From JAJXXT01 sp963764465 (GTDB lineage: Bacteria; Pseudomonadota; Alphaproteobacteria; Acetobacterales; Acetobacteraceae), in contig CAVXSO010000006.1 in the NCBI GenBank assembly GCA_963764465.1, positions 496,001 to 560,000 of the forward strand: 64,000 nt of DNA. Direction: 5' to 3'. Both the position numbers and the translations under genes were made by a program. The first letter of the stretch is position 1, and each line of letters opens with the position of its first letter. The notes under the pieces are model-generated. The model did not search any database and was not told the origin of the DNA. It saw only the letters and a list, made by a program, of their open reading frames with translations. Below are positions 33,627 through 42,900 of the stretch, one piece after another.

Positions 33627-35042
33627 TCATACGCGTGGCGAGCCGACGATCCGGCGCTTGATGGCACGCAGCGCGTAGAACAACCCAAGCGAGTGCGCGA
33701 GGCGCCGCACCGCGGGCACGACGACATGGCCATTCGCGATGCCAAGCCGGTAGCGGATGAACGCGACCGGCGAGCGGCTGAACCAATGCCAGCGGAAACG
33801 CCACAACTGGGCCGGCGTGAACACCTTGCCGTTGCCGCCAAGCTTGGCCACGCGCGGCGAGAAAATAGGGTAAAGATGCATATTAAAGAGCTGAGTTTGC
33901 ATGAAATTGCCGATCAGCAAATCGTCGAAATAGCCATACTCGACGGTCTGCATCAGCGAGCCACGCGGCACCCGGAAGATCACGCCCTTTTGTTTCGATC
34001 GGGGGTCGAATTTCCGGCCATCCCGCAGCATGAAGACGCGCCGCTCGCCTCCCACCTCGAATCCGATGAAATCCTGCCAGGTGCGCAGCGTACGGAACTG
34101 CCGCGCGAAGGTCTCGACACGTTGCCATTCCGCCTCGTCGAGCCTGGTGCTCCAGTCTTCCCCCGCTTCGGGCCGCACGCGGGTGGCGGGATCGCCGATC
34201 TCTTCCGCGTCGGTGCGCAGCACCGCGCCGCTCGCGATATCAACCTTGCTGAACGGCGGGATGAGCGCCACCCGATCGCTCGCCCAAAGCCGCTTCATAT
34301 CCGGCCAGGTGATCCGGAAGTCGTTCGCCCAGGCCGAATCGGGCCGCGCATAAACATGCTGGGACGATGAACAGGCATAGGCGCCACAACCGAGATTTTC
34401 CGCCGTCCGCCCAACGGTCCAGACACAACCGGGCTTCCTGGCCTCGGGTGGGTCGAGCAGGCTCCGGTTCTGCTCGTCGAACGTGTTGATCATGTCCGCG
34501 TCATAGGCGCACAGCGCGAGCAGGTATGAGCGCTGGAAGCCTCGCACGATCCGGCGGAAAAACGGGTCCTCGCCGCAGAACGGCGAGTCATTCTTGTCGA
34601 GAAGCAAGGTGCCGCCGGCGTCGATGGCGAGGATCGCATCCATGTTCTCGTTCGCGACACACAGCACGCGCAAGCCATCCTCGAGATCGACCCATTTCTT
34701 CTGCGGCAGGATGCGGGGCTCGTGCCCCATCTCCCGCAGCGTCCGGGCAATTTCCGCGTCATAGTGATCTGGCAGCAGGATGACCTGTTCGCGTCGCAAC
34801 CTCTCGATCGAGGGCAGATGGAAATGATCGGGATGGCCGTGGGAGAACCAAACGTAGCGCGAGGCAATGGCGCGGCCGATCTGCTCATCGCTCAGCGGCC
34901 GCTCCAGTTCCCAGCTGCCGAAATACGCGTCGCCGAACAGCCACGGATCGGTGACGAGCATTGGCTCGCCCCCCTTCATCACCTGAACGATCGCGTTGCC
35001 GAGTGTCTCGAATGTCCAAGCGGCATCGGGGACCGAGTTCAT
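33627..35042 (-). CDS. Large metallo-beta-lactamase-fold (UlaG-like) hydrolase
   Basis: ATG 35042 gives 471 residues. The metal-binding motif SHGHPDHFH (His68, His70, Asp72, His73) and the early TDPWLFGDAYFG stretch place it in the UlaG/CMP-NeuAc-hydroxylase-like part of the metallo-beta-lactamase superfamily. The C-terminal 250 residues are extra and end in a basic helix. It is less GC-rich than its neighbours and alone in its orientation block. The substrate is unknown; a role in surface-glycan or lipid metabolism is only a guess. Confidence 0.75.
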   Translation of the reverse strand: MNSVPDAAWTFETLGNAIVQVMKGGEPMLVTDPWLFGDAYFGSWELERPLSDEQIGRAIASRYVWFSHGHPDHFHLPSIERLRREQVILLPDHYDAEIARTLREMGHEPRILPQKKWVDLEDGLRVLCVANENMDAILAIDAGGTLLLDKNDSPFCGEDPFFRRIVRGFQRSYLLALCAYDADMINTFDEQNRSLLDPPEARKPGCVWTVGRTAENLGCGAYACSSSQHVYARPDSAWANDFRITWPDMKRLWASDRVALIPPFSKVDIASGAVLRTDAEEIGDPATRVRPEAGEDWSTRLDEAEWQRVETFARQFRTLRTWQDFIGFEVGGERRVFMLRDGRKFDPRSKQKGVIFRVPRGSLMQTVEYGYFDDLLIGNFMQTQLFNMHLYPIFSPRVAKLGGNGKVFTPAQLWRFRWHWFSRSPVAFIRYRLGIANGHVVVPAVRRLAHSLGLFYALRAIKRRIVGSPRV

Positions 35043-35116
35043 GAGTAATTGCGCCTCAGGCAGCGTGGGGAAGCAAAAACAGGCCGGCACGATACATGCG
35101 TCGGAGCGCGCGGCCC

Positions 35117-36406
35117 CTACCCCTCGAACGGATCGCGCACCACGATCGTGTCGTCGCGCTCCGGCCCCGTCGTCAGCAGCGTCACCGGCGCCCCCACCAG
35201 CTCCTCGATCCGCCGCACATACTTGATCGCCTGCGCCGGCAGGTCGGCCCAGCTCCGCGCCCCGGCCGTGGACCCGCTCCAGCCCTCGACGGTCTCGAAC
35301 ACCGGTTCCGCCGCCGCCTGGGCTGCCGGCGACGCCGGCAACCGGCTCATCGTTTTGCCATCGACACGATAGCCGACGCCGATCTTCAGCGCCTCCAGCC
35401 CGTCCAGCACGTCGAGCTTGGTCAGCACCAGCCCCTGGATGCCCGCCACCGTCACCGCCTGGCGCACCATCGTCGCATCAAACCACCCGCAGCGCCGCCG
35501 TCGCCCTGTCACGGTCCCGAACTCCCGCCCCCGGTCGCCCAGCAACTGCCCCGTCGCGTCATGCAGCTCGGTCGGAAACGGCCCCGATCCCACCCGCGTC
35601 GTGTACGCCTTCGCGATGCCCAGGATGAACCCCACCGCATGCGGCCCGATGCCGGAGCCGGAGGCCGCCGTCGCGGCCACGGTGTTCGATGAGGTAACGT
35701 AAGGATACGTTCCGTGATCGATATCCAGCATCACCGCCTGCGCGCCCTCGAACAGGATGCGCCGCCCCGCCCGCCGCGCCTCGTCCAGCCGCTCCCAAAC
35801 CGGCTCCGCGAACGGCAGCAGCTTCGGCGCGAGATCGAGCAGATGCCGCATCAGCGCCGATTTCTCGAACGTCGCCGCCCCCAGCCCGCGCAGCAGCGTG
35901 TTGTGGTGCAGCAGCAACTCGTCGAGCTTGGCGTCCAGCGTCGCCGGCTCGGCCAGGTCCGCGACGCGGATCGCCCGCCGCGCCACCTTGTCCTCGTAGG
36001 CGGGCCCGATCCCGCGCCCCGTCGTCCCGATCTTCCTCTCGCCCCGCGCCGCCTCGCGCGCCCGGTCGATCGCCGCATGCAGCGGCAGGATCAGCGGCGC
36101 GTTCTCGGCAATCCGCAACGTCGCCGGCGTCACCTCGATCCCCTGCCCGCGCACGCGCTCGATCTCGGCCAGCAGCGCCTCGGGGTCGATCACCACGCCG
36201 TTGCCGATCAGCCCCATCTTCCCGCGCACCAGGCCGGATGGCAGCAGCGACAGCTTGTAGGTCTGGTTGCCGACGACGAGCGTATGCCCCGCGTTGTGCC
36301 CGCCCTGGAACCGCACGACGAGGTCGGCGCGGCTCGCGAGCCAGTCCACCACCTTGCCCTTCCCCTCGTCGCCCCACTGGGCGCCGATGACCGCTACATT
36401 AGCCAT
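35117..36406 (-). CDS. purA: Adenylosuccinate synthetase
   Basis: A 429-residue enzyme that joins IMP and aspartate with GTP to make adenylosuccinate, the first step from IMP to AMP. It has the GTP loop GAQWGDEGKGK near residue 8, NAGHTL, the IMP-binding GTTGRGIGPAYEDK and VRVGSGPFPTEL-like motifs (TRVGSGPFPTELHD). TGRRRRCGWFD near residue 300 is the aspartate-binding region. ATG 36406 lies eight bases after the hisZ stop, so the two are an operon. Confidence 0.96.
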   Translation of the reverse strand: MANVAVIGAQWGDEGKGKVVDWLASRADLVVRFQGGHNAGHTLVVGNQTYKLSLLPSGLVRGKMGLIGNGVVIDPEALLAEIERVRGQGIEVTPATLRIAENAPLILPLHAAIDRAREAARGERKIGTTGRGIGPAYEDKVARRAIRVADLAEPATLDAKLDELLLHHNTLLRGLGAATFEKSALMRHLLDLAPKLLPFAEPVWERLDEARRAGRRILFEGAQAVMLDIDHGTYPYVTSSNTVAATAASGSGIGPHAVGFILGIAKAYTTRVGSGPFPTELHDATGQLLGDRGREFGTVTGRRRRCGWFDATMVRQAVTVAGIQGLVLTKLDVLDGLEALKIGVGYRVDGKTMSRLPASPAAQAAAEPVFETVEGWSGSTAGARSWADLPAQAIKYVRRIEELVGAPVTLLTTGPERDDTIVVRDPFEG

Positions 36407-36414
36407 TGGGCACG

Positions 36415-37569
36415 TTATCCATGTCGTTGCTCCAGCAAAACGGGCTTGTTGCCCTCGCCCAGTACGTATCCGCAACCGAGCCGCCGCGCCTCCGCTGCCG
36501 CGTCCGGAACGGGCGCCAGCCCCGCCACCGTCGCGAATCCCGCGGCGCGCGCCGCCGATCCATCCATCCCGTGCGGCACATAAAGCAGCGGCCTCGCCGG
36601 CCGCGGCGGCGCCGCCCGCAGCGCCGCCTCCGGATACAGCGTAATCCCCGTCGCCGGCTCCGCCTCCCCGCACAGGTACCGCCCGCCGCGCCCCAGCTCC
36701 TCCACGCGCCCGGCCGCGTAGATCGTGACGCACACCCCGGTGTGATAGCGCAGCCCGCGGAACTCCACGGGGTCCACCGTCAGCACCAGCCCCGGCGCCC
36801 GCGCGCGGATCGCCGCCACCGTCGCCGCCAGCCGGTCCGCATGCTCGCGCGCCCGCGTGGTCAGCGGCGCCGCGGCCAGCGCCTCCAGCGCCCGCGCCGC
36901 CGGCCCCGCCGCCAGCAGCAACTCCGCCAGCGGCGCCGCGAGCTTCCCCGCATGCTTCGCGACCGCGGCGGCATCCTTCCGGTCGAGTGCGCGCGCCAGC
37001 GCCGCGCTGGCAATGCCGGACTCCTCCAGGAACGCCGGGATCAGCGGCGGCTGCGTGAGGTCGAAGCTCGTCCGCGTGACACCGAGCGAGGCCAGCGCCT
37101 CCGCCGCCACCGCCACCACCTCGGCATCGGCCTCCGGTGAATCCGCGCCGATCAGCTCGATCCCCGCCTGCGCGATCTGCCGCTCCGGCTCGCGCGCATC
37201 CGCCCCCTGCCGCAAACACTGCCCGGCATAGGAAAGCCGCAGCGGCCGCGGCGCACCCGCCAGCCGCGTCGTCGCGATCCGCGCCACCTGCGGCGTCATG
37301 TCCGCCCGCACGCCCATCATCCGCCTGGCATCGGGGTCCAGCAGCCGGAACGTCTGCTCCGTCATCGCGGCCCCCGCGCCCGCGAACAGCGTGTCCTCGA
37401 ACTCCAGCAGCGGCGGCTTCACCCGCCGGTAGCCGTGCGCGGAAAACGCCGCCATCAGCGCCTCCACGGCGGCGGCCTCGGTCTCGGCTTCGGGCGGCAG
37501 CAGGTCGCGCAGTCCCGCCGGCAGCAGCGCGGGATGGGGTTTGTCGCCGGTCACGTCTTCGGGGGTCAC
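36415..37569 (-). CDS. hisZ: ATP phosphoribosyltransferase regulatory subunit
   Basis: About 384 residues if started at GTG 37569; the frame is open to TTG 37623. It resembles the catalytic core of histidyl-tRNA synthetase (LLPAGLRDLLPPEAE, RVKPPLLEFEDTL, MGVRADMTPQVARI) but lacks the anticodon-binding domain, which defines HisZ. HisZ partners short-form HisG in the first step of histidine synthesis. Its place just upstream of purA is conserved in alphaproteobacteria. hisG is not in the window. Confidence 0.9.
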   Translation of the reverse strand: MTPEDVTGDKPHPALLPAGLRDLLPPEAETEAAAVEALMAAFSAHGYRRVKPPLLEFEDTLFAGAGAAMTEQTFRLLDPDARRMMGVRADMTPQVARIATTRLAGAPRPLRLSYAGQCLRQGADAREPERQIAQAGIELIGADSPEADAEVVAVAAEALASLGVTRTSFDLTQPPLIPAFLEESGIASAALARALDRKDAAAVAKHAGKLAAPLAELLLAAGPAARALEALAAAPLTTRAREHADRLAATVAAIRARAPGLVLTVDPVEFRGLRYHTGVCVTIYAAGRVEELGRGGRYLCGEAEPATGITLYPEAALRAAPPRPARPLLYVPHGMDGSAARAAGFATVAGLAPVPDAAAEARRLGCGYVLGEGNKPVLLEQRHG

Positions 37570-37694
37570 GCCATGGGTCCGGTAGTGGCGCGCGCCTTTA
37601 GCATCCCAGCACAACGAGGCCAACGTATGGACGGATCATCGCCGCCCCGCCATCGTGCCCGCAAAACCGCACGCAACGACCCCAGGGAACGACG

Positions 37695-39176
37695 ATGCCC
37701 GCCGACACCAGAAACGACGATTCGAAACCCGCCACCCCGGAAAAACCCGCCGAACCCCCCGCCAGCTTCGAGACCACGCACCAGGGCAGCTTCGGCGCCA
37801 CCACCGTCGCCTACCGCGCCATCGCCGCCGAGCTCGACGTGCAGGATGCCGAGGGCAAGCCCCGCGCCCGCGTCTTCTCCTTCACCTACCTCGCGGAACC
37901 GGCCGATCCACGCCGCCCCGTCATCTTCGCGTTCAACGGCGGCCCCGGCTCCGCCAGCCTCTGGCTGCACATGGGCGTGCTCGGCCCCCGCCGCGTCGTC
38001 TGCCCGTCGGACGGCTCGCCCGCCGGCTCCGGCCCCTACGCGGTCGTGGACAACGAGCTCTGCCCGCTGGAGCGCGCCGACATCGTCTTCATCGACCCGC
38101 CGGGCACCGGCTATTCCGCCATGGCCGGCACCTGCAAGCCGGAGGACGGCTGGGGCCTGGAGCAGGACGCCGAGATCGTCGCCGGCTTCATCAAGGTCTG
38201 GCTCACCCGACACAAGCGCTGGTCGTCGCCGCGCTACCTCGTGGGCGAAAGCTACGGCACCACGCGCGCCGTCGCGGTCGCGGGCAAGCTCGCGGGCGGC
38301 CTCGCCGGGGTCGCCTTCAACGGCATCGGCCTCGTCTCCGCGATCCTGGATTTCCACACCGCCCGCTTCCAGCCCGGCAACCCGCTGCCGGATGTGAGCT
38401 ACCTGCCCAGCTACACCGCGACGGCCCTGCACCACGGCCTCATCCAGGCGCCGGACGGCCGCGACAGGCTGCTCGACGAGTCCCGCCGCTTCGCCATGAT
38501 GGAATACCTGCCAGCCCTGGTCGCCGCGAGCCGCCTCGCCCCCGCGGAAACCGCCCGCATCGCCAAGCGCCTCGCCCAGCTCACCGGCCTCTCCGAGCCC
38601 TGGCTGCACCGCGCCCACCTGCGCATCGAACCGAGCCGCTTCCGCAAGGAACTCCTGCGCACGAAGGGGCTCACCATCGGCCGCTTCGACTCCCGCTACA
38701 CCGGCCGCGACTACGACGAGGTGGGGGAACTGCCGGACGCCGACCCCTCCTCCTACGGCATGGACAGCGCCTTCGTCTCGACAGCCAACGACCATCTCGG
38801 CCGCGTGCTCAATGTGGACTGGGGCATCGACCGGCCCCGCGCCTACACCGTGTTCAACCGCAAGGCGCTGGAGAACTGGGACTGGCTCGGCCCGAAAAAG
38901 GAGGGGGTGATGCGCTGGCCCGGCTACGTGAACGTCGCCCCCACGCTCGGCCAGCTCCTGCGCGAAAACCCGGAGCTGCGCGTCTGGATCGCCAACGGCA
39001 TCTACGACCTCGCCACCCCGTTCCACGCCGTCGAGAACAGCATCGCCGGCAACGGCATCGAGACCGCCCGCGTGCGCATGACGTACTACGACGCCGGCCA
39101 CATGATGTACCTGCACGCCCCTTCCTTCACGGCACTCGGCGCGGACCTGCGGGAACTCGTCCGCCCGGCCACCTGA
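37695..39176 (+). CDS. Serine carboxypeptidase-like peptidase, family S10
   Basis: A 493-residue protein with the S10 catalytic triad: Ser186 in VGESYGTTRA, Asp in NGIYDLATPF and His in DAGHMMYLH near the end. FAFNGGPGSASLWLHMG is the oxyanion-hole region. It lacks a signal peptide; the N-terminal 25 residues are charged and Pro-rich. Bacterial S10 proteins of this size are widespread, but their substrates are mostly unknown. A 15-nt repeat starts at its stop codon. Confidence 0.9.
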   Translation: MPADTRNDDSKPATPEKPAEPPASFETTHQGSFGATTVAYRAIAAELDVQDAEGKPRARVFSFTYLAEPADPRRPVIFAFNGGPGSASLWLHMGVLGPRRVVCPSDGSPAGSGPYAVVDNELCPLERADIVFIDPPGTGYSAMAGTCKPEDGWGLEQDAEIVAGFIKVWLTRHKRWSSPRYLVGESYGTTRAVAVAGKLAGGLAGVAFNGIGLVSAILDFHTARFQPGNPLPDVSYLPSYTATALHHGLIQAPDGRDRLLDESRRFAMMEYLPALVAASRLAPAETARIAKRLAQLTGLSEPWLHRAHLRIEPSRFRKELLRTKGLTIGRFDSRYTGRDYDEVGELPDADPSSYGMDSAFVSTANDHLGRVLNVDWGIDRPRAYTVFNRKALENWDWLGPKKEGVMRWPGYVNVAPTLGQLLRENPELRVWIANGIYDLATPFHAVENSIAGNGIETARVRMTYYDAGHMMYLHAPSFTALGADLRELVRPAT

Positions 39177-39207
39177 GGGCTGGCCGTCTGAGGGCCGGCC
39201 GCCTGAG
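39173..39207. repeat. 15-nt direct repeat over the S10 peptidase stop, 2.3 copies
   Basis: CTGAGGGCTGGCCGT, CTGAGGGCCGGCCGC and a partial CTGAG. The first copy contains the TGA stop of the peptidase gene. Confidence 0.85.
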
Positions 39208-39289
39208 AAGCGAACCCCATGAGGCCGCGGGGGCTGGCGCATCCCCGCCCCCGCCCCCATGTCCCGCCCATCAACCAGGGAGCCATCGC

Positions 39290-39733
39290 ATGACCGCGCA
39301 CACGATCAAACCCCTCGTCACCGCCACCGCCGTCAACACCGGCGGCCGCAACGGGCACAGCGAAACCACGGACGGCTCCGTCTCCGTCAACCTCTCGGTG
39401 CGCAAGGAAATGGGCGGGCCGGGCCTGCCCAACACCACCACGCCGGAGCACCTCTTCGCCGCCGGATACGCCGCCTGCTTCGGCGGCGCGCTGGAGTTCG
39501 TCGCCAGCCAGCACAAGAAATCCGTCGCCGGCAGCTCCGTCACCTGCGCCGTCTCCGTCGGCCCGCGCGAGGGTGGCGGCTTCGGCATCGCCGCCAGGCT
39601 CCTCGTGAAGGTCCCCTCCCTGCCGAAGCCCGAGGCCGAGGCCCTCGTGCGCGAGGCCCACGAAAAAATCTGCCCCTACAGCCACGCCACCCGTGGCAAC
39701 ATCGACGTCGTCATCGAGGTCGAGGGAGCCTGA
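39290..39733 (+). CDS. ohr: Organic hydroperoxide resistance protein (Ohr/OsmC family)
   Basis: A 147-residue thiol peroxidase that reduces organic hydroperoxides. The two reactive cysteines are Cys63 (YAACFGGALEF) and Cys128 (KICPYSHATRGN). The Ohr hallmarks TTPEHLFAAGYAACF and the length fit Ohr rather than classic OsmC. Its stop is overlapped by the next gene (CTGA), so the two may be translationally coupled. No ohrR regulator is next to it. Confidence 0.93.
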   Translation: MTAHTIKPLVTATAVNTGGRNGHSETTDGSVSVNLSVRKEMGGPGLPNTTTPEHLFAAGYAACFGGALEFVASQHKKSVAGSSVTCAVSVGPREGGGFGIAARLLVKVPSLPKPEAEALVREAHEKICPYSHATRGNIDVVIEVEGA

Positions 39734-41235
39734 CACAACTGCAACGCCTCTCCAGGCGGACACTCGCCGACCTGCCGCCGGACATCGCCCGGCCGCGCCA
39801 CGACCTGGCGCGGCTGGAAAGCGGCATCGTGCACCTTGGCCTCGGCGCCTTCGCCCGCGCCCACCTCGCCGCCTACACGGAGCCGCTGCTCGAGGCCGAC
39901 CCCAGCTGGGGCATCGCCGGCGTCAACCTCCGCCGCCCCGACACCGAAACGGCGCTCGCCCCCCAGGACGGGCTCTACACGCTCGCCGAGCACGACGCGG
40001 ACGGCCGGCGCCTCGCGGTGATGGGTGCGATCACCACGCTTGCCACCGGCGCCGAGGCGGCGCTGCGCCTCCTCACGCGGCCCGGGACCCGCATCGCCAC
40101 CCTCACCGTCACCGAGAAAGCCTATTGCCGTCTCGCCGCCACCGGCGATCTCGACGAGGAAGACCCCGCCATCCGCCATGACCTCGCGGAGCCGCACGCG
40201 CCAGGCAGCATCCCCGGCATCCTCGTCGAGGCCCTCGCCCGCAGGCGCGCTGCCGGCCTCGCCCCCTTCACGGTCGTCTGCTGCGACAACCTCCCCTCGA
40301 ACGGGGAATCCGTCCGCAGGGTCACCGCCCGCCTCGCCGAATTGCGCGACCCCGCGCTCGGCGTCCACGTCGCAACCGCCGTCGCCTTCCCCGGCACGAT
40401 GGTGGATCGTATCGTCCCGGCAACGACCTACGCGGATCGCGACCGCATCGTGGAGGCGCTCGGCCTGCACGACGCCTGGCCCGTCCTCTGCGAGGGCTTC
40501 CGCCAATGGGTGATCGAGGACGACTTCCCCCAGGGCCGTCCCGCCTGGGAGGAAACCGGCGCCGAACTCGTCGCCGATGTCCGCCCCTACGAGGCGATGA
40601 AACTGCGCCTGCTCAACGGCGCCCATTCCTCCATCGCCTGCCTCGGCCAGCTTGCCGGCTGGGAAACCGTGGCCCACGCCATCGCGCAGCCGGCACTGCG
40701 CCAGCACATCGCCGCCCTCATGGCCGAATCGGCGACGACGCTGCGCCTGCCGCCCGACGCCGACGCGCAGCGCTATGCCCGATCCCTGCTCACGCGCTTC
40801 GCCAACCCCGCGCTGCGCCACCTCACCGCCCAGATCGCGATGGACAGCTCGCAGAAACTGCCCCAGCGCCTCTTCGCCCCGGCGCTGGAACGCCTCGCCG
40901 CCGGCCAACCCGCGCCGCGCATCGCGCTCGGCGTCGCCGCCTGGCTGTGGTTCCTGCGCGGCACCGCGGACAACGGCGGCGCCCTGCCGCTCGAGGATCC
41001 GCAGGCGGCCCGCCTGCGCGCCGCCGCCACCGCGGCCACCGGCACCCGGGCACCCGGCGTCGAGGAACCGGGCACCCCCGCCCTGCGCGACGCCGTCTTC
41101 GCCATGGAGGACATCGTCCCGCCCGCGCTCGCGCGCCACATGGGCTTCGCCGACGACGTGCTCGCAGCCCTCAACTCGCTCGCCAGCCGCGGCACCGCCG
41201 CGACGCTGGAACTCTGGAACGACCGCCACCCCTAG
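39730..41235 (+). CDS. Mannitol dehydrogenase family oxidoreductase, possible CTG start
   Basis: About 501 residues of a long-chain polyol dehydrogenase. It has the NAD-binding start GIVHLGLGAFARAHLAAYTE, then KAYCRL, DNLPSNGESVR and the family motif K-x-RLLNGAHSSIACLG. It may be mannitol 2-dehydrogenase, fructuronate reductase or a related enzyme. The conserved N-terminus has no ATG, GTG or TTG in a usable position; the first candidate is CTG 39730, which overlaps the ohr TGA and has GAGGGAG just before it. The next GTG (in GIVHLG) would remove part of the Rossmann fold. Confidence 0.85.
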   Translation: MTQLQRLSRRTLADLPPDIARPRHDLARLESGIVHLGLGAFARAHLAAYTEPLLEADPSWGIAGVNLRRPDTETALAPQDGLYTLAEHDADGRRLAVMGAITTLATGAEAALRLLTRPGTRIATLTVTEKAYCRLAATGDLDEEDPAIRHDLAEPHAPGSIPGILVEALARRRAAGLAPFTVVCCDNLPSNGESVRRVTARLAELRDPALGVHVATAVAFPGTMVDRIVPATTYADRDRIVEALGLHDAWPVLCEGFRQWVIEDDFPQGRPAWEETGAELVADVRPYEAMKLRLLNGAHSSIACLGQLAGWETVAHAIAQPALRQHIAALMAESATTLRLPPDADAQRYARSLLTRFANPALRHLTAQIAMDSSQKLPQRLFAPALERLAAGQPAPRIALGVAAWLWFLRGTADNGGALPLEDPQAARLRAAATAATGTRAPGVEEPGTPALRDAVFAMEDIVPPALARHMGFADDVLAALNSLASRGTAATLELWNDRHP

Positions 41236-41295
41236 GCGCAATCCGGCCGGATGGAATCCCCGGGCCGGATCGCCAGCTCAAACCGGCAGCGACCG

Positions 41296-42897
41296 TCAGA
41301 AACTCAGTGTCGTCGCCTGCACCACCAGCGGCAGCGTGCGCACCATCGCCAGCACGTCGTCCGGCACCGGCTCGTCGACCGAGACCATGCAGATCGCATC
41401 GCCCCCCGCCTCGGCGCGCCCGAGATGGAAGGTCGCGATGTTGATCCCCGCACCCGCCAGCGTCGCCCCGAACCGCCCGATGAACCCCGGCTTGTCCTGG
41501 TTCGTCACATAGAGCATGTGCCGCGCGAAATCGGCCTCGACCGGAATTCCCTTGATCTCGACGATGCGCGGCCGCACCCCCGCGAACAGCGTCCCCGCGA
41601 CGCTGCGCGTCTGCCGGTCCGTCGTGATCGAGAGCCGCACCAGCGTCTGGTACTCGCTGTCGCGGTCATGCACGGTCTCGGCGACGTCAATGCCGCGCTC
41701 GCGCGCCAGCACGGGGGCGTTCACCATGTTCGCACCCTCCAGCATCGGCCCCAGCACGCCCGCAAGCACGGCGGCCGTCAACGGCCGGTGGTTCAGCTTC
41801 GCGGCGTGCCCCTCGTACTCGATCGCGACCTTCTGGATGTTGCCGTCCTGCGCGGCCGTCAGCTGCCCGGCAAAGGTGCCCAGCAACCGGCACAGCTCCA
41901 TGTAGGGCGCCAGCCGCGGCGCCTCCTCCGCCGTGACGCTCGGCATGTTAATCGCGTTCGTCACGGCACCGGTCAGCAGAAAGTCGCTCATCTGCTCGGC
42001 CACCTGCAGCGCCACGTTCTCCTGCGCCTCGCTCGTTGCCGCCCCCAGATGCGGCGTGCAAACCACGTTCTCGAGCGCAAACAGCGGGCTCTGGGTCGCC
42101 GGCTCCGTCTCGAACACGTCGAGCGCCGCGCCGGCCACATGCCCGGACGCGATCATCTCCGCCAGCGCCGCCTCGTCCACCAGGCCGCCACGCGCGCAGT
42201 TGACGATGCGCACGCCCTTCCTCGTCTTCGCCAGGTTCTCCCGCGAGAGGATGTTCTTCGTCCCCTCTGTCAGCGGCGCGTGCAGCGTGATGATGTCAGC
42301 CTGTTGCAGCAGCGTATCGAGCTCCACTTTCTCGACACCCAGCTCCAGCGCCCGCTTCTCCGTGAGGTACGGGTCGAACGCGACGACACGCATCTTCAGG
42401 CCCTGCGCCCGGTCCGCCACGATCGAGCCGATATTCCCGCACCCGATCAGCCCCAGCACCTTGCCCGACAGCTCCACGCCCATGAAGCGGTTCTTTTCCC
42501 ACTTCCCCGCCTTGGTCGATGCACTCGCCTCCGGAATCTGCCGCGCCAGCGCGAACATCATCGCGATCGCATGCTCGGCGGTGGTGATCGCGTTGCCATA
42601 GGGCGTGTTCATCACCACCACGCCGGCGGCGGTCGCGGACTTCACGTCGACGTTGTCGACACCGATGCCCGCGCGCCCCACCACCTTGAGGTTCCTCGCC
42701 TCGGCCAGCAGCTCCTTCGTCACCTTCGTCGCCGAGCGTACCGCGAGCCCGTCATACGCGCCGATGATCGCGCGCAGCTCCGCGGGCGAGAGCCCCGGCT
42801 TCACCTCCACCTCGATCCCGCGCCGCCTGAAGATCTCGACGGCGGCGGGGGACAGCTTGTCGGAAATCAGGACCTTCGGCCCCGTTGCTTTTGCCAT
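41296..42897 (-). CDS. serA: D-3-phosphoglycerate dehydrogenase
   Basis: A 533-residue enzyme for the first step of serine synthesis. The NAD-binding part has GLIGCGNIGSIVADRAQ and RVVAFDPYL, the catalytic region VNCARGGLVDEAAL and VVCTPHLGAATSEAQENVA. An intervening domain and a C-terminal ACT domain (HMLYVTNQDKPGFIGRFGAT) follow, so this is the long form, probably feedback-regulated by serine. It lies three bases after serC. Confidence 0.96.
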   Translation of the reverse strand: MAKATGPKVLISDKLSPAAVEIFRRRGIEVEVKPGLSPAELRAIIGAYDGLAVRSATKVTKELLAEARNLKVVGRAGIGVDNVDVKSATAAGVVVMNTPYGNAITTAEHAIAMMFALARQIPEASASTKAGKWEKNRFMGVELSGKVLGLIGCGNIGSIVADRAQGLKMRVVAFDPYLTEKRALELGVEKVELDTLLQQADIITLHAPLTEGTKNILSRENLAKTRKGVRIVNCARGGLVDEAALAEMIASGHVAGAALDVFETEPATQSPLFALENVVCTPHLGAATSEAQENVALQVAEQMSDFLLTGAVTNAINMPSVTAEEAPRLAPYMELCRLLGTFAGQLTAAQDGNIQKVAIEYEGHAAKLNHRPLTAAVLAGVLGPMLEGANMVNAPVLARERGIDVAETVHDRDSEYQTLVRLSITTDRQTRSVAGTLFAGVRPRIVEIKGIPVEADFARHMLYVTNQDKPGFIGRFGATLAGAGINIATFHLGRAEAGGDAICMVSVDEPVPDDVLAMVRTLPLVVQATTLSF

Positions 42898-42900
42898 GGT

